Part shown: in pieces, positions 44,104-51,225 of the stretch
How positions within the stretch are numbered: the first letter of the stretch is position 1
How the letters are laid out: every line of letters starts with the position of its first letter
Origin: Bdellovibrionales bacterium RIFOXYC1_FULL_37_79
GTDB taxonomy: Bacteria; Bdellovibrionota; Bacteriovoracia; Bacteriovoracales; Bacteriovoracaceae
Length of the DNA stretch: 64,000 nt
Assembly (NCBI GenBank): GCA_001770015.1
Contig: MEQB01000026.1
Coordinates: 204,382-268,381 of the forward strand
Direction: 5' to 3'
Notes under the pieces: model-generated
What the model was told of the DNA's origin: nothing
The model's input: the letters and a program-made list of their open reading frames with translations, nothing else
Database searches by the model: none
Translations under genes and position numbers: made by a program

Positions 44104-44805
44104 ATGAATTATAATAAATTATTTGTAGTTGTTCTTTTTGTTTGCACCTTGCCAGGATGCCTGGACTCCAGAAACCAAAGAGTTAAAGACAACCCATTGG
44201 ATCTGTCCCTGTTTAAATCTGATTCACCCTATAAGCCTAATCCTCTACCAGGTGACGATCAATCAACCTCTACGGCCACCACCCAGACCACCACTTCCAC
44301 GACTCCTCCGGCCCATATCGCCCACTGTACCTGGTCATCAAGCGGAACCAGTGGTTTTGAATTTAGTTCAAATCACATTGGCAGCTATACTCTATGCCAA
44401 AGCACCAACGCCGAAACCGACCTCTATTTCCAGCTCAAAACCAATTCGGGATACAATATTTGTTTTATCCCCGTTAATGACAGCGACGGAAATGTTATCT
44501 ACATTGGTGAACCCCGCTGTTTACTGGCAAGCGATCCCCTGACGGTTTATAAGATCGTTATGCTTAAAAACCGGCCAGCAGTGGGTTATAACACCTTTAG
44601 CGACCTGACCATGACCGGAGTCATGGTCATGCAGGATCGGGCCTATGAATTTCCCTACCCCTACTATCCCTATTACAATCTCGCCAATAATCCGCTCAGG
44701 GCCCCCGATGCTTACTTGCTTTGCGCTAACTGGTATCAGGCGGGTGATACACGTTATTGCCAGAGTTTTAATTCAGCCGGACGCTACGTTTATCACAAAT
44801 TTTAA
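44104..44805 (+). CDS. Lipoprotein with Thr-rich linker, unknown function
   Basis: 233 residues with a lipobox LPGC (mature start CLDSR). Asp at +3, not +2, suggests outer-membrane sorting by the E. coli rule, although the rule may not apply here. A Thr/Pro-rich linker (about 57-78) leads to a globular part with five or six Cys (HCTWSS, LCQSTN, ICFIP, RCLLAS, LCANW, YCQSF) that probably form disulfides, and a Tyr/Pro-rich stretch (YPYPYYPYYN type). AGAGGA lies before the ATG. No family recognised. It converges with the next gene, 11 bp apart. Confidence 0.75.
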   Translation: MNYNKLFVVVLFVCTLPGCLDSRNQRVKDNPLDLSLFKSDSPYKPNPLPGDDQSTSTATTQTTTSTTPPAHIAHCTWSSSGTSGFEFSSNHIGSYTLCQSTNAETDLYFQLKTNSGYNICFIPVNDSDGNVIYIGEPRCLLASDPLTVYKIVMLKNRPAVGYNTFSDLTMTGVMVMQDRAYEFPYPYYPYYNLANNPLRAPDAYLLCANWYQAGDTRYCQSFNSAGRYVYHKF

Positions 44806-44816
44806 TAACTTTATTT

Positions 44817-45731
44817 TCAGTTAAGATTTTTTAAATTTCCTGAAATTCGTTCGCCTTTTTTGAAATTATTATAAATCGCACTGTTTCTAGTGGGAAAGGT
44901 CAAAATAGGTAATGCCATGTTATGTCCACTGTCGCTTTGCTGATGGGAGCAGATTACCAAGTAATAAAAACAAACTCCTTCTTGTTCACCACCTTTGATA
45001 TAAGTCAGCATGATATCACCTTCATCATCGGTCCACCGGTATATTTCATCGGGATCTTCCAGCGTGGTACGGATAAAATGCATATAATTGACGTAAGATT
45101 CAATTTCGATATCATCCATGGAATGATTTTTTAATATCCATGACAAAAACGTGGATTTTTTGCCTTCTAAAAATTCTCTCACCGCCGGTTCCAATTGATC
45201 CAGATCTGCCGCTCCCATGAAAAGATCTTTATTTTTTTTATCCCCGCCCACTGGTTGCTGATAATGTGAAATATTTTCAACCGGCTGTCCCTGCCTAAAC
45301 CGCTCCACCACCTGAGGCGACGAAGTGGCGGTCATCAAAAAAACAAAAGATGGTCTTTTTTGATAAGTCAGGGTAATCGTGATCAGGTAATACATTTGGC
45401 CACTTATCTCAACATTTTTAATAAATGTAAAAAACTGGTCTCCCAATTGTGAGGAAACCACCCAGACTTCAGAGGGGTTTAATAAATATTGATCTAATTC
45501 GCCCACCTGGTTTAAGGCCAAAATGGCCTGTTCATCTTGAACTTTAAGTTCGGCACGAATTTTTTTTTCAAAGTTATTAAAATAATCGATCAATGGAAAA
45601 TAAAACTTCTCAATACAAGCTTCCTGGCAAAATCCACGGACTTCCTTTTCTTCGACAAACAAAAGATTTTCCACACTGTTAAATACTTTTTTACAATTTT
45701 CACAAAAATAGATCTCTAGCTTTTTTTTCAA
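44817..45731 (-). CDS. Cytoplasmic protein with N-terminal treble-clef/zinc-finger-like Cys cluster
   Basis: 304 residues, no signal. The N-terminus has CENC at residues 10-13 and, about 20 residues later, CQEAC (35-39), a CxxC ... CxxxC arrangement like a TRASH or YHS-type zinc finger. The rest is an acidic alpha/beta region (YLITITLTYQKRPSFVFLMTATSSP, in parts) without a recognised family, probably some 250 residues in one or two domains. The start is a TTG with AGGAG 5 nt upstream, 8 bp after the beta-barrel gene, so the two share a transcript, an odd pairing of a cytoplasmic and an outer-membrane protein. Confidence 0.7.
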   Translation of the reverse strand: MKKKLEIYFCENCKKVFNSVENLLFVEEKEVRGFCQEACIEKFYFPLIDYFNNFEKKIRAELKVQDEQAILALNQVGELDQYLLNPSEVWVVSSQLGDQFFTFIKNVEISGQMYYLITITLTYQKRPSFVFLMTATSSPQVVERFRQGQPVENISHYQQPVGGDKKNKDLFMGAADLDQLEPAVREFLEGKKSTFLSWILKNHSMDDIEIESYVNYMHFIRTTLEDPDEIYRWTDDEGDIMLTYIKGGEQEGVCFYYLVICSHQQSDSGHNMALPILTFPTRNSAIYNNFKKGERISGNLKNLN

Positions 45732-45739
45732 AACTGCTC

Positions 45740-46669
45740 CTACAAAAGAATGTTCAATCCCGCGAAGATTGAATTACCGTAAAGTCCTTGCATCTCCCAT
45801 AACCTGGCTTTCAACACGCTCTCATCAATCAACACTTTCTTGGTTTTGAAATTACCACCCAGATCAATCCCCACCATGTGGGACAACGCCAACGATATTT
45901 TAGGAGTAACGTAGCCGTAATTGAATCCTTTACTTAAGATAGTCTGACCCAAAGATGCGTTATTCCCCTGTACCTTTATATAATTGGCTTCAAGGGATAA
46001 ATTAATATCACTGGATACTTTCCACCCCAGTGCCGCTTGAAACCTGCTTATATTACCAACCACCGATTCCCCCGGATTAGAAGGATCTCCAGTTATCCGA
46101 TACTCATATCCCAGTCCAAATGCCATTTGATGGAACCGTTTCGTAGTCTCGATTCCCAGCAACTGATCATTGCGTGAACTGGCAAAATCAGAATTTCCTT
46201 TAAGCATCATCCCCCCAAATAAATCCACGGTGGCAAGTTCGGTCTGATTACCAAAACGCAACCAATTAAATCCCAGTTTAAAGGTGGGATTCCCATTTTG
46301 CGTTTTTTGATTGCTGGAGATCATCTCACTATCTGTTTTTGCCATCCAAAAACTGGCATTGAGAAAAACATTATACCCGCTTTGAATGAAAAGATTAGAA
46401 TGATATTTATCCACCTTTTTGGTTTGCTCATTAATATTCACCTTTTGTGATTCAATTGAATTTCCCAGGGAAAATGCACTGATCAGACCTCCAGAACTTT
46501 GTCTTGTTGACAAAGAAGCGCTACTTACGCTCACCGGTTTGTTATTCCCAGCGGTCGTTTGCAGTTGAGGCGCTTTCTCATACTCCTGTTCCGTATAATC
46601 CACCAATGCCCAGAGATTTAAAGAAAATAAAAAACCCATGGTCAGAATAAATGTAAATATCCGATACAT
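45740..46669 (-). CDS. Outer-membrane beta-barrel protein
   Basis: 309 residues from the ATG at 46669, chosen because AAAGGA lies 7 nt upstream and a signal peptide (cut near LWA-LV) follows; the frame is open 14 codons further. Residues about 90-309 alternate polar and hydrophobic strands with Gly and aromatic girdles (SGYNVFLNASFWM, ATVDLFGGMML, MAFGLGYEYRI, NLSLEANYIKV), as in an outer-membrane barrel. The N-terminal 60 residues are a Ser/Gln-rich linker. Substrate and function are unknown. It is the first gene of a pair with the zinc-finger-like protein. Confidence 0.65.
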   Translation of the reverse strand: MYRIFTFILTMGFLFSLNLWALVDYTEQEYEKAPQLQTTAGNNKPVSVSSASLSTRQSSGGLISAFSLGNSIESQKVNINEQTKKVDKYHSNLFIQSGYNVFLNASFWMAKTDSEMISSNQKTQNGNPTFKLGFNWLRFGNQTELATVDLFGGMMLKGNSDFASSRNDQLLGIETTKRFHQMAFGLGYEYRITGDPSNPGESVVGNISRFQAALGWKVSSDINLSLEANYIKVQGNNASLGQTILSKGFNYGYVTPKISLALSHMVGIDLGGNFKTKKVLIDESVLKARLWEMQGLYGNSIFAGLNILL

Positions 46670-46912
46670 TTTGTCATCCTTTGTCAGGCTCAAATTTATC
46701 TTTGGCCCCAAACAAGTTGATTTAATTCTATAATAGTATAGTTAGCAAAACCATAGGTTAATAATTCCTTTTTTAGCAAATCGCCTCCTGGACTATTTTT
46801 CAGTGAAAATTGATAACATCCTGAATAGTCGTTCTAGGAAAAATATCCCTCCTCCAGTTTTTTATCCTAAATGTAATAGAATAAAGCTAAGTACACGTCT
46901 CAAGGAGTCTAA

Positions 46913-47221
46913 GTGGATTATCAACCTCAAAACAACAATCAAGGAATACAATCTTTAGTCGAACTGGGAGCAAATGGGCACTACCCGCTCTTTCCCCCTG
47001 AATGGTTTGCCAGCTTGAGTTTAACCAGCAATTTTGCTATCAGCAAATCGGACAAGGAAAAAACCCATAAAATTATTAACCGGATGTGCCAGCATCGAAG
47101 CTTGGATAGAAAACGGACCATCCTCTATTCACTCACGGAAAAAGAAAGAGAAATTTTTTTAAAAGTTTTTTTTAGTATGGTGGAAGACAAATTAATGAGT
47201 AAAAAACCGGAGCTTCATTAG
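46913..47221 (+). CDS. Small cytoplasmic protein of unknown function
   Basis: 102 residues. The start is a GTG with AAGGAG 6 nt upstream. The chain begins with an Asn/Gln-rich tract, then a HYPLFPPEWF segment, and ends in a basic helical part with KTHKIINRMCQHRSLDRKR and LTEKEREIFLKVFFSMVED. No signal or membrane segment. No family recognised. It heads a rightward cluster (exported 96-residue protein, coiled-coil/Hsp20-like protein, APP1-like phosphatase) with gaps of 7-25 bp, so the four are probably one operon. Confidence 0.7.
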   Translation: MDYQPQNNNQGIQSLVELGANGHYPLFPPEWFASLSLTSNFAISKSDKEKTHKIINRMCQHRSLDRKRTILYSLTEKEREIFLKVFFSMVEDKLMSKKPELH

Positions 47222-47228
47222 TACCTTT

Positions 47229-47519
47229 ATGAAATGGAAAATATTGGTCAATTTACTTTCTGTTTTGAGTGGTTATTTTTTTACCGGAAATTTATGGGCC
47301 GAATATCGCGCTTACCAATATTATGTAACTTCCAAATATAGCTTTCCCCAAAAAACCCAATCTTATTTAGTGACATCCACGCTGACCCCGGATGCTTATA
47401 TCAGTTATCATGGAGGAAATGATGTTATTGCGCTTGATCTGGTCCAAACCTGGATGTGCCTTGGGCATACTGGACAAAAGCTTATTTGTCCAAGTCCTAC
47501 CCAGCTAGATTCGCTGTAA
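47229..47519 (+). CDS. Small exported protein of unknown function
   Basis: 96 residues with a signal peptide (cut near LWA-EY, about residue 24). The mature 72 residues are Tyr/Ser-rich (YRAYQYYVTSKYSF) and contain two Cys (MCLGH and ICPSP) that can form one disulfide. It begins 7 bp after the preceding stop. No ribosome binding site of note. Without a known family it can only be placed by context, in the periplasm next to the coiled-coil protein gene. Confidence 0.6.
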   Translation: MKWKILVNLLSVLSGYFFTGNLWAEYRAYQYYVTSKYSFPQKTQSYLVTSTLTPDAYISYHGGNDVIALDLVQTWMCLGHTGQKLICPSPTQLDSL

Positions 47520-47540
47520 TAAAAAACAAAGGAACCTGGT

Positions 47541-48728
47541 TTGAAAGTAAATGAAAAAGCATATCAAGATGAAAAAATAGCTTACGATAAAGAGCTTAAA
47601 GCCCTCCAGAAACGCAACCATCATCTCGTCACCAATCATCAAAAAAATTTAAATCAAGTCATCTCCCACAATCAGGCAGAGCTTGACAGTCAAAGAGGAT
47701 TACAAGAAAAAAGAAAACTTGATTTACATGATCAAAAAAAAGCGGAACTGGCGGAATTTCTAGGTCAGCATCAACAAACCATCGACAAATATCGCCATAA
47801 TTTAACTCAAACCAAACAAATTCTAGATGAGGCTGAAAAAAATTATACCCAAACCAGCAACGATAAAATGCTTCAAAAACAAATTGAAAATGACACCCTG
47901 ATAACCAGTACTGCCAACCAAGCGCAAGAGCGCGCTCAGGAGATTGCCAGTGCTGGCAATCTGCAAATAAACAAAATCCAAAACGACATTGCCAATCAAA
48001 AAAACCAGATGCTGACCAAACAAAATTTACAAACGCTGGAAAATGGCGGAAGGAATAAGACTGATCTGAATCAAACCTCCCGGGACTTTGTGGAAAAAAG
48101 GAATTTTGTCAGCAAAGAATATGAAAACCATTTAAAGTTTATTGAAAAATCCCAAAAAGATCACTTGATGGATGTTGATCGCAAGCATCTGGTCGTCAAA
48201 CAACAACAATTAAACACCAATCAGCAGGAATTGCAAAATATTGAGAAAAAATATCAACAAGTTCTAAAAGATACTCACAACCGTTATGCCAACAAAATCT
48301 CTCAAATGAACAAGGATAATCAAGTTGTATTAAATAATGTCCAAGATGTGTTTACCAAGCAGATCAACCAAATGAAAGAACAACAAATTGATGCCAAGGC
48401 CGTGATCAATGATCGCAGCCTTGATCCTTTTTACCAGATGCTTGATATTGGCCCGCAAATTGAAGATCTTGGCAAAGAATACCTTATATCGGTTAAAGTA
48501 CCGGAACACGAAAAAGAAGGCGTCCTTTTAACCCCCAGTGAGAGAAAAATCCGTATTTCATTTACCAGAAGATTTGAAGATCGCCTTCCCACCCCGCAAG
48601 GATTTAATAAATCCGCCAGGAGCGAAAATAGCCTGCAGGAATTTACCGTCCAAGATATTCTCGACACCACCAAGGTCACCCAAACCTACCATGATGGTGT
48701 TTTGATGTTCAAAGTGGCAAAAAAATAA
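47541..48728 (+). CDS. Long coiled-coil protein with C-terminal alpha-crystallin (Hsp20)-like domain
   Basis: 395 residues, no signal. Residues 1-285 are an uninterrupted, Gln/Lys/Asn-rich coiled coil. Residues about 298-395 look like an alpha-crystallin domain: EYLISVKVPEHEKEGVLL (strand pair with the P after the beta-4 position), RKIRISFTRRFED, QEFTVQDILDTTKV and YHDGVLMFKVAKK, the last being the usual end of Hsp20 domains (DGVLxIxxPK). The combination with a long N-terminal coiled coil is not an architecture I know. The start is a TTG with AAAGGA 7 nt upstream. It may be a scaffold or chaperone for the products of its neighbours; sHsp-like oligomerisation is inferred. Confidence 0.7.
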   Translation: MKVNEKAYQDEKIAYDKELKALQKRNHHLVTNHQKNLNQVISHNQAELDSQRGLQEKRKLDLHDQKKAELAEFLGQHQQTIDKYRHNLTQTKQILDEAEKNYTQTSNDKMLQKQIENDTLITSTANQAQERAQEIASAGNLQINKIQNDIANQKNQMLTKQNLQTLENGGRNKTDLNQTSRDFVEKRNFVSKEYENHLKFIEKSQKDHLMDVDRKHLVVKQQQLNTNQQELQNIEKKYQQVLKDTHNRYANKISQMNKDNQVVLNNVQDVFTKQINQMKEQQIDAKAVINDRSLDPFYQMLDIGPQIEDLGKEYLISVKVPEHEKEGVLLTPSERKIRISFTRRFEDRLPTPQGFNKSARSENSLQEFTVQDILDTTKVTQTYHDGVLMFKVAKK

Positions 48729-48753
48729 TTATGGGCAGGTCAGGTAAGAACAC

Positions 48754-49812
48754 ATGCTTCGCCCCAGTTTAAATAATATTTTGGCCATCAAAACCCATGA
48801 TTTGCTTTCCATCCGCATCGTTGTTAATTTATCAAAAAATATTGAAGAAGGGATCCCTTTACGTCGTAACTTTCCCCTAAGAAATTTAAATCTTTTGTCC
48901 TCCAAGCAATTCACCGTAAAAATCAAGCTCTATAGTGACGGTGGACAACTGGTGTATGAAAATATCTATTCCACCAATGATTTTGGTGAACTGAATATCA
49001 AAATTCCCACGGAACAATTACCATTTAATAATTCAATTTCCCGGATTCAAGTTTATGAAATCAGTTATATGAAAGATCTCGAAATTCTTTTAGGCAGTTT
49101 TTTGCTTGATCATCCCCACTTGCTTCGTAACATTCTGATCACCGATTTTGACAAAACCCTGGCCGAAACCAGTTCCCAAAATCCAAAGGCAATTTGGGGT
49201 TCGCTCACTTCCCCTATCACGGATTACCCGACCATCCTTCCCACCTTGAATTTAATCAAGGGGTATCTCAAGGATGCTTATACTCCCTTTATTGTGTCAT
49301 CCTCCCCTCATTTTTATGAAAGTTCCATTAGAGACTGGCTGTATCAGCATGAAATATTCAATGCCCATATCTTATTAAAAGATTATCGGCAAATGATCAG
49401 TTTCAAGGGGGATTATCTTAAATTTAAGGACGTTTTGGCCCACGGATTTTACAAACTGGATCACTTATTAAATATCATTTTTATGACCAACATTCCCGAT
49501 CACCTGGTGCTTTTTGGGGACAATTACGACGTCGATCATATTATCTATCTGGTCTTTGCCCAAATCATGATGAATAATGCCGACCCCTGGTCTATCTGGA
49601 AAAATGTCAAAGACAATCCCTATTTTAAACTGACTTCCAAACAAGATAGTATTTTTTTAGAAAACCTTTACCAGGTTTCAAATTTACTGAAAAAACATAA
49701 CAAGTTACCGGATATTAAAATTTATATAAGAAAAACTAAAAAACAAACTGATTGGTCAGCGCTACCAACCTCTGTCAACCTTTCCGATTTTGAAATTAAT
49801 TATATCAACTAA
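48754..49812 (+). CDS. APP1-like phosphatidate phosphatase (DUF2183, HAD-type)
   Basis: 352 residues. An N-terminal beta domain (about 20-125) is followed by the catalytic region: ILITDFDKTLAET with D131 and D133, FIVSSSPHFYESSIRDWL, and VLFGDNYDVDHIIY. This is the DxDxT ... SSSP ... GDxxxxD order of the App1 family, which removes phosphate from phosphatidic acid; bacterial members are uncharacterised and some may use other phospholipids. No signal or membrane helix. It is the last gene of the 46.9-49.8 kb cluster and overlaps the convergent membrane protein gene by 8 bp. Confidence 0.82.
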   Translation: MLRPSLNNILAIKTHDLLSIRIVVNLSKNIEEGIPLRRNFPLRNLNLLSSKQFTVKIKLYSDGGQLVYENIYSTNDFGELNIKIPTEQLPFNNSISRIQVYEISYMKDLEILLGSFLLDHPHLLRNILITDFDKTLAETSSQNPKAIWGSLTSPITDYPTILPTLNLIKGYLKDAYTPFIVSSSPHFYESSIRDWLYQHEIFNAHILLKDYRQMISFKGDYLKFKDVLAHGFYKLDHLLNIIFMTNIPDHLVLFGDNYDVDHIIYLVFAQIMMNNADPWSIWKNVKDNPYFKLTSKQDSIFLENLYQVSNLLKKHNKLPDIKIYIRKTKKQTDWSALPTSVNLSDFEINYIN

Positions 49813-50143
49813 TTAACAGGCCTGGGGCAAATAATAAAATATAACCAATGCTAAAAAACAGCCCCCATTGATGAATCTGGTGAGCAAATTGAGTTCCCAC
49901 GCTGCCCGCTATTTTACGAGTGACCGGCAATTTTAAAAAATCAAATCGCACCATTTCAAGCCAGATTCTAAAAGCTGCCAACCCCAGTAAACAAAGGGTC
50001 ATGGTCTGATCATGCGGTTCACTTATAAAAATCCATAACGCTTCCATTATCACCACCCAAACAAGGTTACCAACCTGCTCGGTTGATTTCAAAAAAGAGT
50101 TACAGAAATGAATATGGTATGCTTTAAGCAAATTCCCAACCAA
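49805..50143 (-). CDS. Small membrane protein at the end of the pnp operon
   Basis: 112 residues with three hydrophobic segments (about 27-42, 47-60 and 93-110). The middle resembles small inner-membrane proteins with a LLGLAAFRIWLEMVRFDFLKLP stretch. The start appears to be a TTG at 50143, 5 bp after the ferredoxin stop, and is uncertain because no good ribosome binding site is present. No function known. It completes the leftward pnp-dut-small protein-ferredoxin series. Its last 8 bp overlap the convergent phosphatase gene. Confidence 0.6.
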   Translation of the reverse strand: MVGNLLKAYHIHFCNSFLKSTEQVGNLVWVVIMEALWIFISEPHDQTMTLCLLGLAAFRIWLEMVRFDFLKLPVTRKIAGSVGTQFAHQIHQWGLFFSIGYILLFAPGLLIS

Positions 50144-50148
50144 TATGG

Positions 50149-50463
50149 TCAGCTATGACCACCTGACGGATTAGGGATTTCGATGATGATGTCACCTTTT
50201 ATATATAATTGGCAGGACAAGCGCTCTTTAGTGATATGAAAAACATTCCCCAGCAATCCTTTTTCCAAGAATTTTATTTCAGAGATAAATTCTTTTCCCT
50301 CAATGATCTTCACTTTGCACATCCCACATTGAGCGTATCCTCCACAGATAGACCTAAGTTTTATCCCCTCTTGTAAAAGGGCATCCCGGACATCGGTGAT
50401 TTCATCAATCCAGATTTCTTTATTAAGGGGAAGAATGGTTATCTTATGTTTTTTATCTGGCAT
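50149..50463 (-). CDS. 2Fe-2S ferredoxin, plant/adrenodoxin type
   Basis: 104 residues from the ATG at 50463 (a TTG at 50472 overlapping the preceding stop is an alternative). Ligands are Cys40, Cys46, Cys49 and Cys84 in SICGGYAQCGMCKV ... LSCQL, the C-x5-C-x2-C-xn-C pattern of [2Fe-2S] ferredoxins. Small electron carrier in the cytoplasm; the partner enzyme is unknown. CAGG lies before either start. It is translationally coupled to the small PHA-granule-like gene upstream and so belongs to the pnp transcript. Confidence 0.9.
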   Translation of the reverse strand: MPDKKHKITILPLNKEIWIDEITDVRDALLQEGIKLRSICGGYAQCGMCKVKIIEGKEFISEIKFLEKGLLGNVFHITKERLSCQLYIKGDIIIEIPNPSGGHS

Positions 50464-50468
50464 ATAAA

Positions 50469-50753
50469 TCAAATTACCTGCGCAAGCTGCTTGATCAGTG
50501 CCGCCACTATTTTATTTTTAAAAGGCCTATAGATAAGAGATAAATCCAAGGCATAGCTTACATAGCTTTCTTCAAATTTGATTTCAAGTTTGAATCCTTT
50601 TCCACCAGCATTTATTTCCAAGTTTTGAAAATCATACTCCAATTCAACCTCAATTTTAAATTGAGATAAATACTTCGGCGTTAAGTTCTTTTTAACAATT
50701 AAAAAAGCCTCTTTTTTATTTTTAGCGATTTTAAAATTAATCAGTTTATCCAT
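50469..50753 (-). CDS. Small protein resembling the polyhydroxyalkanoic acid granule (PHA_gran_rgn) family
   Basis: 94 residues from the ATG at 50753; a TTG eleven codons upstream overlaps dut and looks less likely. Pattern: a first strand, a helix with KKEAFLIVKKNLTPKYL, a strand with VELEYDF, then NLEINAGGKGFKLEIKFEESYVSYALDLSLIYRPFKNKIVAALIKQL (quoted in parts), matching the layout and length of PF09650-type proteins, which end in an amphipathic LxLxxxxxPFkxxI helix. The assignment is moderate. No signal or membrane helix. It overlaps the ferredoxin start. Confidence 0.55.
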   Translation of the reverse strand: MDKLINFKIAKNKKEAFLIVKKNLTPKYLSQFKIEVELEYDFQNLEINAGGKGFKLEIKFEESYVSYALDLSLIYRPFKNKIVAALIKQLAQVI

Positions 50754-50766
50754 AGTTTTATTTGAG

Positions 50767-51225
50767 CTAGATTCCGGTTGAACCAAAACCGCCGGCTCCC
50801 CGCTTGGTCTGTTGTATCTCGGTCACTTCCACAAACTCAAAAAGATCCACGGCGGATAAAACCAATTGGGCCACCCGGTCGCCATGGCCAATGACTTGAT
50901 CTTCAGTACCCAGGTTCCCCATGATAATTTTAACTTCGCCCCGGTAATCACTATCAATGGTCCCAGGTGAATTTAAAATCATCAGTGATGTTTTCAAGCT
51001 AAGCCCTGAACGGGGTCTGACTTGCATTTCATAACCAAGCGGTATTTCAAAAACCAACCCGGTCGGAATCAAGGTCCTCGTACCGGGTTTAATGATTATC
51101 TTTTCGTTTGGCCCAAGCATGGCCCGCACATCCGCACCAGCAGCTCCAAGCGATGCATAGGTAGGTAATGAATACCCTTCATCAAAATGACTCAGTTTCA
51201 TTACCTTAACTGCTATTTTACTCAT
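50767..51225 (-). CDS. dut: dUTP diphosphatase (dUTPase)
   Basis: Hydrolyses dUTP to dUMP, keeping uracil out of DNA and supplying dTMP synthesis. 152 residues, a trimeric beta enzyme with all five motifs: GAAGADVRA (I), PRSGLSLK (II), NSPGTIDSDYRGEVKIIMGN (III, catalytic Asp), GDRVAQLVL (IV) and RGAGGFGSTGI (V, Arg and Gly-rich tail). The ATG lies within the last codons of pnp (8-bp overlap), so translation is coupled to pnp. There is no gap-associated promoter. Confidence 0.97.
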   Translation of the reverse strand: MSKIAVKVMKLSHFDEGYSLPTYASLGAAGADVRAMLGPNEKIIIKPGTRTLIPTGLVFEIPLGYEMQVRPRSGLSLKTSLMILNSPGTIDSDYRGEVKIIMGNLGTEDQVIGHGDRVAQLVLSAVDLFEFVEVTEIQQTKRGAGGFGSTGI

